DNA of 64,000 nucleotides from Roseburia hominis (GTDB taxonomy: Bacteria; Bacillota; Clostridia; Lachnospirales; Lachnospiraceae): the NCBI GenBank assembly GCA_040702975.1, contig CP159990.1, forward strand, positions 3,162,001 to 3,226,000, written 5' to 3'. Positions 33,524-43,567 of the stretch are shown piece by piece. The stretch's first letter is position 1. Each line of letters begins with the position of its first letter. Under the pieces are notes generated by a model. That model was not told the DNA's origin. It did no database searches and worked only from the letters and a program-made list of their open reading frames with translations. The translations under genes and the position numbers were made by a program.

Positions 33524-33874
33524 GTCAGACGTCTTTGTCCTTTACCACTTTAAAGCAAACACAGCCGTCTGTCAAGATTTTTCTTGTAATTTTTTGTATT
33601 TTTTGAAATCCAGAGTGTAATCTGTTTCATAAAACATGATTTCTTTCATCGTTTCATTGATTTTTTATATCTTTTCTGCAAGTGCATTTCGTATTTCTTT
33701 CACTTTTTCTTCCTTTTGCCACACTTCTCTGCAAGATTACTTCCTTCTTCCTGCAGAACGCCACGCGCATTCTTGATTAGCAAAACACCTGTCGCTCTCC
33801 TTGATCCAACAAGGCTGGCCACTGCTTCATTTCACTGCTTATTGCCCAGCCTTGTCGTAGCCTGTCAAAAGAAA
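33524..33874. other. 350-base noncoding stretch after purL
   Basis: No gene is supported. Near the purL end, on the minus strand, AAGGCTGG and CCAGCCTT arms (about 33809-33862) enclose a direct repeat AAGCAGTG. No T-run follows. The rest is pyrimidine-rich on the plus strand. Nothing else is recognised. Confidence 0.5.
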
Positions 33875-36800
33875 CTATAAGAAATATTTCACACCGGACT
33901 CGAACAGCTTCAGATCCTGCTCACCGTAAATGTTGATCGCGACTCCGTCCCCACGTCTCTCGGAATGTGCCATCTTACCAAGCACTCTTCCGTCCGGACT
34001 TGTGATTCCTTCGATTGCACGGTATGAACCGTTGACATTCCACTCTTCGTCCATAGAAACATTGCCGTCCAGATCACAATACTGGGTCGCCACCTGACCG
34101 TTCGCGAACAGCTTATCAAGCCACTCGTCGCTCGCCACGAATCTTCCTTCTCCATGTGAAGCCGGGTTGGTGTAAACGCCGCCAAGCTTGGCACACCTAA
34201 GCCATGGAGATTTGTTGGTAACGACCTTCGTGTATACCATCTTGGAAATGTGCCGTCCGATCGTATTATAGGTCAGTGTCGGAGAATCAGCGGTCTGTCC
34301 CACGATCTCACCATAAGGTACCAGGCCCAGTTTTACCAGAGTCTGGAAACCATTACAGATTCCAAGCACCAGTCCGTCGCGCTCATTCAAAAGTTTCTCC
34401 ACAGCCTCTTTTAATTTGGCGTTCTGGAACGCCGTAGCAAAGAACTTCGCGGAGCCGTCCGGTTCATCTCCGGCTGAGAATCCGCCCGGGAACATGATGA
34501 TCTGGCATTTTGCGATCTCTTTCTCAAACTCTGCCACGGAATCAACGATATCTGCCGCATTCATATTCTTAAATACTCTGGTGACTGCCTTCGCCCCCGC
34601 ACGTTCAAATGCGCGCGCACTGTCGTACTCGCAGTTCGTTCCAGGGAATACCGGAATAAATACGGTCGGCTGTGCGATCTTATGATTGCAGATCACAATA
34701 TCCTTTGTATCGTAAAGCGGAGAAGCCACTTCTTCTTTGGAAGCCTCGTCGGAAACCGTGCGGAATACTTTTTCCAGAGTTCCTGTCCATGCATTTACAG
34801 CCTCTTCCATGGAAATTGCCACATCGTCGTAAGAGAAGGTCCTATCATCTGTCACCTCGCCGATCACCGTATAGGTAATGCCAAGCTGAGAAACCTTGTC
34901 TGACGGAACTTCCGCTATGATATCACCGAATGCCGGTGCAAACAGTTCTCTGGCGTCCATACTGTGCTCAATCTTCACGCCCAAGCCGTTACCAAACGCC
35001 ATCTTGCTCACTGCCGCGATCACGCCATGACGGTCGAGGGCATAAGCGGATACAATCTTACCACTGTGGATATCTTCGGTAAATTTACCGTACTGCTCCA
35101 TGACCTTCTCATAATCCGGAAGCTGATATTCATCGGTATCGATCCGCAGCCATACCAGTTTATTTCCTGCTTTTTTCAGTTCCGGCGTGATAATATCGCC
35201 CTGCTTTGCAATATCTACAGCAAAAGAAACCAGTGTCGGCGGTACGTCAATATGCTCAAAGGTACCGGACATACTGTCCTTTCCTCCGATAGACGGCAGG
35301 CCGAAACCGATCTGTGCTTTATAGGCGCCCAGAAGGGCTGCAAACGGCTGGCTCCATCTGGACGGATCCTCCGTCATACGGCGGAAATATTCCTGGAAGG
35401 TGAAGCGGATCTTGCGGTAATCGCCACCTGAAGCCACAATCTTTGCAATGGATTCCGTTACCGCGTAAACAGCTCCGTGGTAGGGGCTCCAGCTTGACAG
35501 ATACGGGTCAAAGCCATAACTCATCATCGTTACGGTATCGCATTTGCCGGTGAGGACCGGAAGTTTGGCAACCATCGCCTGTGTCTCGGTCATCTGGTAT
35601 TTTCCGCCGTGCGGCATGAATACGGAGCCTGCACCGATGGAACCGTCGAACATCTCCACAAGGCCTTTCTGTGAGCATACATTCAGATCGCTCAGGGTAG
35701 TAAGCCATGCTTCTCTCACATCGCCCACCTCAACCTGATCCTTAAGCGGGCAATCCTCTCTTGACGGAATATCTACCTTGACCGTAGTCTCCTGATGTGC
35801 GCCGTTGGTGTCCAAAAATGCACGGGAAATATTTACGATCTCTTTTCCTCTCCAGGAAAGAACCAGTCTCGGCTCCTCTGTTACCACTGCCACCTTCACT
35901 GCCTCCAGATTCTCCTCGGCGGCATAGGCAAGGAACTGCTCTACATCTTTCGGCGCAACGACTACTGCCATTCTCTCCTGGGACTCTGAGATCGCAATCT
36001 CTGTTCCGTCAAGGCCGGCGTATTTCTTCGGCACCTTATCCAAATCTACTCTAAGTCCATCTGCAAGCTCTCCGATTGCCACGGACACGCCGCCTGCACC
36101 GAAGTCATTACATTTCTTGATCAGTTTGCTGACCTCCTCACGGCGGAACAGACGCTGAATCTTACGCTCTGTCGGCGGATTACCCTTCTGCACCTCAGCG
36201 CCGCAGGTCTCGATAGATGCTTCTGTATGCACTTTAGAAGAACCTGTTGCGCCACCGCAGCCATCACGGCCGGTACGGCCGCCAAGAAGGATAATGATGT
36301 CTCCCGGATCAGAGGTCTCACGGATTACAGCGCGCCGCGGAGCTGCCCCCATGACCGCACCGATCTCCATACGTTTTGCCACATAATTCGGGTGATAGAT
36401 CTCTTTGACCGTTCCGGTCGCAAGTCCGATCTGGTTACCATAAGAACTGTAGCCATGAGCCGCACCGCGCACCAGCTTTTTCTGCGATAATTTTCCCTTC
36501 ATGGTCTCCTTTACGGATACCGTCGGGTCTGCTGCGCCGGTCACACGCATTGCCTGATATACATAGGTACGTCCTGAAAGCGGGTCACGGATCGCTCCTC
36601 CGAGACAGGTAGCGGCGCCACCGAACGGCTCGATCTCAGTCGGGTGGTTGTGTGTCTCGTTCTTGAAATTCACAAGCCACTCCTCTTCTACCCCGTCCAC
36701 TTCCACCGGAACTACAATACTACATGCATTGATCTCGTCAGATTCTTCCTGATCTGCAAGTTTACCTTCTTTTTTCAATTTACGCATTGCCATAAGAGCA

Positions 36801-37633
36801 AGATCCATCAAGCAGACGAACTTATCCTCGCGTCCCTTAAAGATCTCACTGTGCGTTTTCAGATATTCCTTATAGGTCTCCTCCATCGGCGCCAGATAAT
36901 CCCCTTCGCCAAAGGTCACATCTGTAAGCTCAGTAGAGAATGTGGTATGACGGCAGTGGTCAGACCAGTAGGTATCCAGTACCCGGATCTCCGTCATGGA
37001 CGGGTCCCTCTTCTCCTCGCCACAGAAATATTTCTGAATATGCTGGAAATCCTTGAATGTCATGGCAAGTCCTAAAGAATCATAGAGTTCCCTAAGCTCT
37101 GCCTCCGGCATATCCTTAAAACCTTCAAAAATCTTCACATCTTCCGGCTCCTCAAACTGAGTCACCAGTGTCTCAGGCTTCTCAAGCCCTGTCTCACGCG
37201 AATCCACCGGGTTAATACAATGAGCCTTAATCGCCGCAAGCTCTTCCTCGCTTACGTCTCCTTCAATCACATAAGTAGTGGCAGTCCTTATCACCGGAAG
37301 CTCGTCCTCTTTTATGAACTGCACACACTGCACTGCGGAATCCGCCCTCTGGTCAAACTGTCCGGGAAGAAATTCCACTGAAAAAATCTTGTCATCTTTC
37401 CCATGCGGGAAGTCTTCCAGATAGAGATCATCTACCGGCGGCTCGGCAAATACACCGTTGCACGCCCTCTCAAATGTAGCGTCAGAAAGATTCTCCACAT
37501 CATACCGGATCAACACGCGCACATTCGTTACTGTCTGAATGCCCAGATAACTCTTCACCTCATGGCGAAGCTCCTTTGCCTCCACGGCAAATCCCGGTTT
37601 CTTCTCCACAAACACACGTTTTACACTGCTCAT
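33875..37633 (-). CDS. purL: Phosphoribosylformylglycinamidine synthase, single-chain type
   Basis: ATG 37633 (MSSVKRVFVEKKPG) follows GGAGG. This 1252-residue protein fuses the PurS-like N-terminus, the PurL ATPase/synthetase halves and the PurQ glutaminase. Motifs include FKNETHNHPTEIEPFGGAATC in the synthetase half and FPGTNCEYDSARAF and GICNGFQTLVKLGL (catalytic Cys) in the glutaminase half. It makes FGAM in purine synthesis. Clostridia of this group have this long form in place of PurS/Q/L. It is not in a pur cluster here. Confidence 0.96.
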   Translation of the reverse strand: MSSVKRVFVEKKPGFAVEAKELRHEVKSYLGIQTVTNVRVLIRYDVENLSDATFERACNGVFAEPPVDDLYLEDFPHGKDDKIFSVEFLPGQFDQRADSAVQCVQFIKEDELPVIRTATTYVIEGDVSEEELAAIKAHCINPVDSRETGLEKPETLVTQFEEPEDVKIFEGFKDMPEAELRELYDSLGLAMTFKDFQHIQKYFCGEEKRDPSMTEIRVLDTYWSDHCRHTTFSTELTDVTFGEGDYLAPMEETYKEYLKTHSEIFKGREDKFVCLMDLALMAMRKLKKEGKLADQEESDEINACSIVVPVEVDGVEEEWLVNFKNETHNHPTEIEPFGGAATCLGGAIRDPLSGRTYVYQAMRVTGAADPTVSVKETMKGKLSQKKLVRGAAHGYSSYGNQIGLATGTVKEIYHPNYVAKRMEIGAVMGAAPRRAVIRETSDPGDIIILLGGRTGRDGCGGATGSSKVHTEASIETCGAEVQKGNPPTERKIQRLFRREEVSKLIKKCNDFGAGGVSVAIGELADGLRVDLDKVPKKYAGLDGTEIAISESQERMAVVVAPKDVEQFLAYAAEENLEAVKVAVVTEEPRLVLSWRGKEIVNISRAFLDTNGAHQETTVKVDIPSREDCPLKDQVEVGDVREAWLTTLSDLNVCSQKGLVEMFDGSIGAGSVFMPHGGKYQMTETQAMVAKLPVLTGKCDTVTMMSYGFDPYLSSWSPYHGAVYAVTESIAKIVASGGDYRKIRFTFQEYFRRMTEDPSRWSQPFAALLGAYKAQIGFGLPSIGGKDSMSGTFEHIDVPPTLVSFAVDIAKQGDIITPELKKAGNKLVWLRIDTDEYQLPDYEKVMEQYGKFTEDIHSGKIVSAYALDRHGVIAAVSKMAFGNGLGVKIEHSMDARELFAPAFGDIIAEVPSDKVSQLGITYTVIGEVTDDRTFSYDDVAISMEEAVNAWTGTLEKVFRTVSDEASKEEVASPLYDTKDIVICNHKIAQPTVFIPVFPGTNCEYDSARAFERAGAKAVTRVFKNMNAADIVDSVAEFEKEIAKCQIIMFPGGFSAGDEPDGSAKFFATAFQNAKLKEAVEKLLNERDGLVLGICNGFQTLVKLGLVPYGEIVGQTADSPTLTYNTIGRHISKMVYTKVVTNKSPWLRCAKLGGVYTNPASHGEGRFVASDEWLDKLFANGQVATQYCDLDGNVSMDEEWNVNGSYRAIEGITSPDGRVLGKMAHSERRGDGVAINIYGEQDLKLFESGVKYFL

Positions 37634-37669
37634 AGTTTCCTCCATTAAGTTGAAAGTATAGTATATCAA

Positions 37670-37698
37670 GGCAGTCGCCCTAGGGTAGGGGGGCTGCC
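37670..37698 (-). other. Hairpin in the purL leader
   Basis: GGCAG and CTGCC arms enclose a C-rich and a G-rich stretch with CCCTAGGG near the middle. It lies 37 bases before the purL ATG. No T-run follows. It may be a leader structure or the end of the upstream transcript. Confidence 0.35.
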
Positions 37699-37731
37699 AA
37701 ATTACCTGATTTTATCTTACCACATTCTTCT

Positions 37732-38502
37732 TTATAAGTACATTCCATTCCTATTCGATTTACGCCATTTTTTTGTTTTTTTGGAAACATACGCACGCCA
37801 AATCACGCTTGCCGCCAAAGAAATCAACAGGAAAGCGATAAATATCACTCCGATCCGCACCGCCATATCGTAGAAAAAACCTTCCGGCAGCATGCGGATC
37901 ATATAATCGGTCTCAGGATCGAAGATCCAGAGATCATTGTCAAAGAAAATCTTATGGAATATCACAAAACATCGGTTAAAATTCTGCCACATCAGCACGC
38001 CGAGCACCGCTGTGATTCCCAGAAATACAGCAAGCGTCCTCTGGTACATGACCGGAAGGATACGCCGCCAATCCCCATGAAGCCTTATAAACAAGGCAAT
38101 CACTATTACCAGCACCGCTACAGCGATCCATCGAAGCCTAAGTCCGCCGATAAAAAGATCCCGAACTTCCCCCATATGAAAACGGTCCTGCTCATTAAAG
38201 AAATCCTGATGATTCCCCTCCACCATCGTCTCGATGCTTAAAGTTTCCTCTCCCCCGCGCAGATAAGACATCATATACCGGGTGACCTCCATAATGTCCG
38301 GCATCTCCATGTACAGCTCGTCCGCTACACCATATTTTTTGTATTCCTTCTCGTAGAATCCGTAATCACTGTACGCCCCGATTTCAAAACTGCTGATCAG
38401 GAAAATAACGATCAGCATAAGCGATGCTATGACACCAAACAGCTTCTGCGTCCCCTTTCCCGGTCCGGTGACCGCGTTTTCTCTATCTTTTTCCATTGAC
38501 AT
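37732..38502 (-). CDS. TIGR01906/DUF1461 membrane protein, Lit-like
   Basis: ATG 38502 (MSMEKDRENAVT) is picked for AGGAGA 9 bases up. About 256 residues with four membrane segments (near 22-42, 130-148, 160-175, 215-240). The extracellular part has HMGEVRDLF and the second loop FHKIFFDNDLWIFDP, matching the TIGR01906 family. Members such as Lit from Enterococcus and Bacillus move an acyl chain within lipoproteins to make the lyso form that lowers TLR2 recognition. His and Glu in these loops are the expected active residues. The function is by family. Confidence 0.72.
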   Translation of the reverse strand: MSMEKDRENAVTGPGKGTQKLFGVIASLMLIVIFLISSFEIGAYSDYGFYEKEYKKYGVADELYMEMPDIMEVTRYMMSYLRGGEETLSIETMVEGNHQDFFNEQDRFHMGEVRDLFIGGLRLRWIAVAVLVIVIALFIRLHGDWRRILPVMYQRTLAVFLGITAVLGVLMWQNFNRCFVIFHKIFFDNDLWIFDPETDYMIRMLPEGFFYDMAVRIGVIFIAFLLISLAASVIWRAYVSKKTKKWRKSNRNGMYL

Positions 38503-38601
38503 ATCTGCCACTCTCCTTCTGTTTCCTTGCCTATTGACCTCTTATCGTTGAGATTTAGCAAAAATCCGCGAAAATTTTTACCTGTTTTTCTTGACTTTCT
38601 T

Positions 38602-40956
38602 CTATTCTCTCCCGTCCCAGAACGCCCGGACCTGCTGCTCCACGTCCCCGATCCTGCACATCTGGCAGTCGGACCACTCACGTGGAAACGTCTCCCGGCA
38701 TCTTCTTTCGCGAAACCGTTCATCTAGAAGAAGAATCACACCCTCATCTTCCTCCGTCCGTATCACCCGCCCCGCAGCCTGAAGCACCTTATTCATGCCC
38801 GGATACAGATAGGCATAATCGAACCCCTGCATACCGGCCTTATCAAAATACTGCTTCAAAATCTCTCTTTCATTGCACACCTGCGGAAGCCCTGTCCCGA
38901 TAATAAAGGCGCCGATCAGCTTCTCCTTAGCCAGATCGATTCCCTCGGAAAAGATTCCGCCAAGGACGCAGAAGCCTACCAGGCTTTCCTCCCTCTCTTC
39001 CTCAAAAGTCTCAAGGAAAATCTCCCGCGCCTCTTCATTCATAAAATGAGATTGCAGGATACACTCTGTCCCGGTATCCAATTCCTCATAAGCCTCATAC
39101 ACCTGCTCCATAAAACGGTAGGACGGGAAAAAAGCTATGTAATTCCCCTTTCTTGCCCGCACCGCATTCTGAATATAAAGAGCATACTTGCGGTACATCT
39201 GTTCGGACCGCAGCGTGTACTTCGTACTGACGTCTACCCCATTTAATAAAAGACGTTTCCTTCTGTCAAATGTGGAATCCGCATAAATGGCATAGTTATC
39301 CGATTCCGTGCTGAGCAGCTTCTTATAATACTGGATTGGAAGAAGCGTGGCCGAAAAGAAGACTGCACTATTTCCCATATCCAAAAATTCCTGTAGATTG
39401 GCCGCCGGGTTCACACAAAAAAGCTTCAGCATGAACCTTCCGTCCTCTAAAAGCTCCGTATAGATCACATAGTTCTCGTCAAGTCTGTCATAAATCCCGA
39501 GGAATGCGCGAATATTAAAATAGAGTTCCAGCACCTGCTCCCGTATTTCTTTTCCCTCGCAAATCTCCAGAAACCGCTCCATCTCTGCCATCACATTCAT
39601 GAGTTTCAGATACATATGCGAAACACTGTTTATCACCTGATAATTCTCACACTCCCGCTTTAGTTCAAGCAACTGCTTATTGCATTCCTCCAGCCGCTTC
39701 GCAAGACGTGTATCCTGTCCTTTTACCAGGCGGCGCACTGCGAGGAAATCCTCCTTGATCAGGCTGGCACTGTACATCTGCCTTCCCCGCTCCACCAGAT
39801 TGTGCGCTTCGTCGATCAGGAACAAATACTCTCCCTGCACCCCATCAGAAAAGAAGCGTTTCAAATGCGCATTCGGATCAAATACATAATTGTAATCACA
39901 AATCACCGCATCTACCCAGGTAGACACATCAAGTGCCATCTCAAACGGACAGACCTGATGCTTCCTCGCCTGTTCCTCCAGCGCCTCCCTGTTCATATCG
40001 TCTCTTGCATTTAAAAGTTCAAAAACCGCATCATTCACTCTGTCATAGTGCCCTTTTGCATAAGGACAATTCTCCGGATTACACTCCGTCTCCTCCATAA
40101 AACAAATCTTCTCTTTCGCCGTAATCGTAATGACTTTCAGCCGCAGTTCCTGCTCCTTTAATTTGTCAAACGCCTGCTCCGCGACAGTCCTCGTGATCGT
40201 CTTAGCCGTGAGATAGAAAATCTTCTCCCCCAGCTCTTCTCCCACTGCCTTAACCGCCGGAAACACTCCGGATATCGTCTTGCCCACGCCGGTCGGAGCC
40301 TGGATAAACAGCTTCTTCTTCCGCAAAATGGTCCGGTAGACCGACGATACCAGCTCCTTCTGTCCCTTCCTATATGCAAAGGGAAATTCCAGTTTCTTGA
40401 TGGAAGCATTCCTTTCTTCCCGCCACTCGACCTGAAAACGCGCCCATTTCTCATACTGACGCACCAGAGCTTCAAACCACTCCTGCAATTCTTCTATTGA
40501 AAAGTCCTGACGGAACTGCTTTATCTCTTCACTTTCCATCTGACAATACGTCATCTGCACCCCGATTCGGGAAAGAGAATGCTGCGAAGCGTAAATACAG
40601 GCATAACACTTTGCCTGAGCCAGATGCACGCCCACCGGCTCCTCAATCTTCTCCAACTCGCAGAGAACGCCTTTGATCTCGTCGACTAAAACTTCGTCCT
40701 CCCTTTCAATGATCCCGTCCGCACGTCCCTCTACCCGAAGAATAAATCCCTCACAGGAAATCTCCGTCTTAAGCGGTACCTCCGCACGATACTCTGCTCC
40801 CATGCGTCTTTGAATCTTGCGGTGTATCTTGCTCCCAAGCTGCATAGCCTCTTTATCCATACTGCCGCCTGTTCGATTGTCAATATCTCCCTCCCGCAGA
40901 ATAAACTCCACTAAATTGCGGACAGATATTCTGATGACCGGTGTCTCCTGCTCCAT
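38602..40956 (-). CDS. XPD/DinG-type DNA helicase with N-terminal nuclease-like domain
   Basis: In this 784-residue protein residues about 30-130 resemble a PD-(D/E)XK nuclease fold (EGRADGIIEREDEVLVDEIKG). Then comes a superfamily 2 helicase: FIQAPTGVGKTISG for Walker A, a four-Cys iron-sulphur cluster (CFMEETECNPENCPYAKG and VCPFE), DEAHNLVERG for motif II, and SEGIDLAKEKLIG and QAAGRVIRTEED for motifs V and VI. It probably unwinds or repairs damaged DNA. The ATG follows AGAGAGAT weakly. A related architecture is seen in several Clostridia. Confidence 0.86.
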   Translation of the reverse strand: MEQETPVIRISVRNLVEFILREGDIDNRTGGSMDKEAMQLGSKIHRKIQRRMGAEYRAEVPLKTEISCEGFILRVEGRADGIIEREDEVLVDEIKGVLCELEKIEEPVGVHLAQAKCYACIYASQHSLSRIGVQMTYCQMESEEIKQFRQDFSIEELQEWFEALVRQYEKWARFQVEWREERNASIKKLEFPFAYRKGQKELVSSVYRTILRKKKLFIQAPTGVGKTISGVFPAVKAVGEELGEKIFYLTAKTITRTVAEQAFDKLKEQELRLKVITITAKEKICFMEETECNPENCPYAKGHYDRVNDAVFELLNARDDMNREALEEQARKHQVCPFEMALDVSTWVDAVICDYNYVFDPNAHLKRFFSDGVQGEYLFLIDEAHNLVERGRQMYSASLIKEDFLAVRRLVKGQDTRLAKRLEECNKQLLELKRECENYQVINSVSHMYLKLMNVMAEMERFLEICEGKEIREQVLELYFNIRAFLGIYDRLDENYVIYTELLEDGRFMLKLFCVNPAANLQEFLDMGNSAVFFSATLLPIQYYKKLLSTESDNYAIYADSTFDRRKRLLLNGVDVSTKYTLRSEQMYRKYALYIQNAVRARKGNYIAFFPSYRFMEQVYEAYEELDTGTECILQSHFMNEEAREIFLETFEEEREESLVGFCVLGGIFSEGIDLAKEKLIGAFIIGTGLPQVCNEREILKQYFDKAGMQGFDYAYLYPGMNKVLQAAGRVIRTEEDEGVILLLDERFRERRCRETFPREWSDCQMCRIGDVEQQVRAFWDGRE

Positions 40957-41081
40957 TTATATCTCTCCTGAACTCTCTTTAGCCTCTAATGTGCCAAATA
41001 CCAAATGCGCAAATCTGCCACAATCAACTTCAACACACACATTGCGTTCTCAGTATAACACACTTTATGGGAAAAAAACAA

Positions 41082-41102
41082 CGCGCTTCCACCGGAAGCG
41101 CG
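41082..41102 (-). terminator. Terminator of the HPr-like gene
   Basis: CGCGCTTCC (41082-41090) and GGAAGCGCG (41094-41102) form a 9-bp stem with a 3-base loop, and TTGTTTTTTT follows on the minus strand. It ends 20 bases after the HPr-like stop. Confidence 0.92.
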
Positions 41103-41122
41103 CTTCTCAATCTTAACTCTTC

Positions 41123-41356
41123 TTATGCCACACAATATTTTGTGAGCATATTCTCAAATCCAGCATCTATCCCGCTGTATTCCACTGTCAGATCTTTACT
41201 CAAATCCAGGCTGAACACACCCAGAATAGATTTGGCATCGACAATAAAACGATTATAGAAGACATTGATATCGAAATCACATCGCTCGGCAAAACGAACG
41301 AATTCTCTGACATCTTCTGGTCCGGATAGTTTTATTTGTCGCCGATACTCCATCAT
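41123..41356 (-). CDS. HPr-like domain protein without the catalytic histidine
   Basis: Two tandem ATGs (41356, 41353) follow GGAGG. About 77 residues. FNRFIVDAKSILGVFSLDLSKD matches the second half of HPr, including the AKSILG that carries the regulatory Ser. Where HPr has the phosphohistidine loop (GLHARPA) this protein has KLSGPEDVREFV, so no His is present. It cannot pass phosphate in the PTS in the usual way and may be a Crh-type regulator, or a dead relative. Confidence 0.8.
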   Translation of the reverse strand: MMEYRRQIKLSGPEDVREFVRFAERCDFDINVFYNRFIVDAKSILGVFSLDLSKDLTVEYSGIDAGFENMLTKYCVA

Positions 41357-41455
41357 CAACACCCTCCTTTCGTTTTTGATTGGCACAATTATGACACTCA
41401 AAAGGGTGAAAGTCAATCGCCATTTCAGCCAAAATTATTCCCAGAATCTGTCAGA

Positions 41456-42223
41456 TTATTCGTCAAACTCAACCATATTTTTCCTGTACCAGATAGGAAG
41501 ATGCTGCCGTTGTCTGGCATAACTCTCCCTCTCCTCAATCGAAATCGTCTGAAAAAAAACTTTCCATAACTCCTGAATCTTCTCCTCGGACTCTGAATAT
41601 TCCTCAAACCTGCTCTCGTCTGCACACAGATCGGATACTAACACCCATTTTTTGCGCGCCTCATGCACCACAAACATGCCATGCGTCTTATCATAGATCA
41701 TCCAGTTCTCGATTGGCAGCCGGTCTGCAAAATGCGGGGCAATACAGGTAAGGACCTGATTCTTCGGCTCGATCTTTGCAAAAAGAATCCCATTTTTTAG
41801 TTCCCGGAATCTTAGAAATTCTTTAAAATAGTGAGCTTCATTCCCCACATTCCGGGCAAGTTCAAAACTCCTCCTGGCAAATGGGTCCGTCAAATGATCC
41901 ATGATCTTTGTACTGTCCGCGAGATGCCGTGCTGAACGCATCGTCCCAAATATGGCATCTCCTTTATCCGGCTCATAGGAAAGCGCCGCATAGTACAACC
42001 TTCCATATGCATACTCCCCCAAATGCTTCCGAATCAGCCTTTCTACCGCTAATGCCTTCTCTTGGGACTCCTGTACCTCCACATACTCACAGAACAACTC
42101 CGGGACGATCTGCTTCTTGAGTGCAATGCCCGCGCTTCCGTCCCCCCGCCTCTCCTTCCACGCATCATAAATCGCAGAATACAGCCCAGTAATAGAATCC
42201 TGGCAGATATACACTCTTTTCAC
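41456..42223 (-). CDS. TIGR03915 family DNA repair or metabolism protein
   Basis: This 255-residue protein begins MKRVYICQDSITGLYSAIYD and contains MYDKTHGMF and NEAHYFKEFLRF typical of the DUF4130/TIGR03915 family. The family pairs with the radical-SAM protein encoded just before it. Its gene overlaps that gene by 4 bases. It is thought to act in DNA base repair; the exact reaction is unknown. Confidence 0.85.
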   Translation of the reverse strand: MKRVYICQDSITGLYSAIYDAWKERRGDGSAGIALKKQIVPELFCEYVEVQESQEKALAVERLIRKHLGEYAYGRLYYAALSYEPDKGDAIFGTMRSARHLADSTKIMDHLTDPFARRSFELARNVGNEAHYFKEFLRFRELKNGILFAKIEPKNQVLTCIAPHFADRLPIENWMIYDKTHGMFVVHEARKKWVLVSDLCADESRFEEYSESEEKIQELWKVFFQTISIEERESYARQRQHLPIWYRKNMVEFDE

Positions 42224-43536
42224 AGGATTCCACCTCCCGCTCCAAACCTTACGTCATCAAACAATGATAACTGCCGGTATCCCGCATTCCTCACAGAATC
42301 CGGCAGACGTTCTCTGGAATCCAAAAGGTTCCGCGTAATATAATCCTGATCAATCTTCGTGGGATACATCATCTTCCCATTACAGGTAATGAAATACAGG
42401 GCTCTCTTTAGCACAACTCCCATCTTCTTTAAATCCTCAAAGCCGATCACTCCCAGCTGTCTGGCCTTCACGATCCGCCCGGCAGAACGGTAACCGATTC
42501 CCGGAACCCGAAGCAGCATTTTGTAATCTGCCCGGTTGATCTCCACCGGAAAACATTCCAGATGCTGAAGCGCCCAATTACACTTCGGGTCCATCAATAC
42601 GTTAAAATTCGGATTCTCCTCGTTCAAAAGCTCAGAGACCTCAAAGTGATAATACCTAAGCAGCCAATCTGCCTGATAAAGCCTGTGTTCCCGCAAAAGC
42701 GGAGGACCTGCCTCTGTCCTGGCCGGTAGGAGCTTATCTTCGTTCACCGGTACGAACGCTGAATAAAATACTCTCTTTAACCCGAACTTCTGATAAAGGC
42801 TCTCCGTCACCTGCATGATCTGATAATCCGTCTCCGGCGTAGCGCCTATGATCATCTGCGTACTCTGACCCGCCGGAACGAACTGGGGCGCATTGCGGTA
42901 AACGGCAATCTCCTCTCTATTCTCCCGCATCCCGTTCTGCACCATACGCATAGGGGCAAGAATATTCTTCCTGCTCTTGTGTGGTGCGAGGAGGCGCAGG
43001 CTTTCCCTGGTAGGGAGCTCCAGATTCACACTCATTCTATCTGCCAGAAATCCCACCTTGCGCACCAGCTCAAGGCTCGCCCCCGGAATCGCCTTGACAT
43101 GAATATATCCCTGAAAATTACACTCTTTCCGCAGCTTGTATAATGCTGAATAAATCAGCTCCATCGTGTAATCCGGGCTCTTCAAAATGCCGGAGCTAAG
43201 AAAAAGTCCCTCAATATAATTCCTCCGATAGAACTCCATTGTCAGGCGGCAGATTTCGTCCGGAGTAAACGAAGTCCGGACCACATCATTAGAAGAACGA
43301 TTCACACAATACTTGCAATCAAAAATACACTCATTCGTAAATAATATCTTAAGCAGAGAAATACATCTCCCGTCCGCCGAAAAGCTATGGCAGATTCCTG
43401 CCTTCTCGCAATTCCCCATTCCGGTCCCGTCTCCTCTGCGATCCACTCCACTGGAGGTGCACGCCACATCATACTTTGCCGCGTCCGTCAAAATACTCAG
43501 CTTCTCATACATCGTCATCTCTTCCGCTATCCGCAT
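42220..43536 (-). CDS. Radical-SAM helix-hairpin-helix DNA protein (TIGR03916 family)
   Basis: ATG 43536 has GGAGG 6 bases up. 438 residues. The radical-SAM cluster motif is ECIFDCKYC (Cys-x3-Cys-x2-Cys). A helix-hairpin-helix DNA-binding motif lies in LLRVPGIGYRSAGRIVKA, as in base-excision glycosylases. Members are predicted to repair or modify DNA together with TIGR03915. Two tandem LexA-type boxes stand in front (43568-43592), so SOS control is likely. Confidence 0.86.
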   Translation of the reverse strand: MRIAEEMTMYEKLSILTDAAKYDVACTSSGVDRRGDGTGMGNCEKAGICHSFSADGRCISLLKILFTNECIFDCKYCVNRSSNDVVRTSFTPDEICRLTMEFYRRNYIEGLFLSSGILKSPDYTMELIYSALYKLRKECNFQGYIHVKAIPGASLELVRKVGFLADRMSVNLELPTRESLRLLAPHKSRKNILAPMRMVQNGMRENREEIAVYRNAPQFVPAGQSTQMIIGATPETDYQIMQVTESLYQKFGLKRVFYSAFVPVNEDKLLPARTEAGPPLLREHRLYQADWLLRYYHFEVSELLNEENPNFNVLMDPKCNWALQHLECFPVEINRADYKMLLRVPGIGYRSAGRIVKARQLGVIGFEDLKKMGVVLKRALYFITCNGKMMYPTKIDQDYITRNLLDSRERLPDSVRNAGYRQLSLFDDVRFGAGGGIL

Positions 43537-43567
43537 ACGGCACCTCCCACTTTCCAAACCTCGATTA

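Noticed and set aside
33524..33874. Riboswitch or small RNA downstream of purL
   Set aside because: Only a modest hairpin with a direct repeat is seen; no conserved riboswitch core and no T-run.
37634..37731. Purine riboswitch before purL
   Set aside because: The leader is under 100 bases and holds one GC hairpin; the purine riboswitch core motifs are not present.
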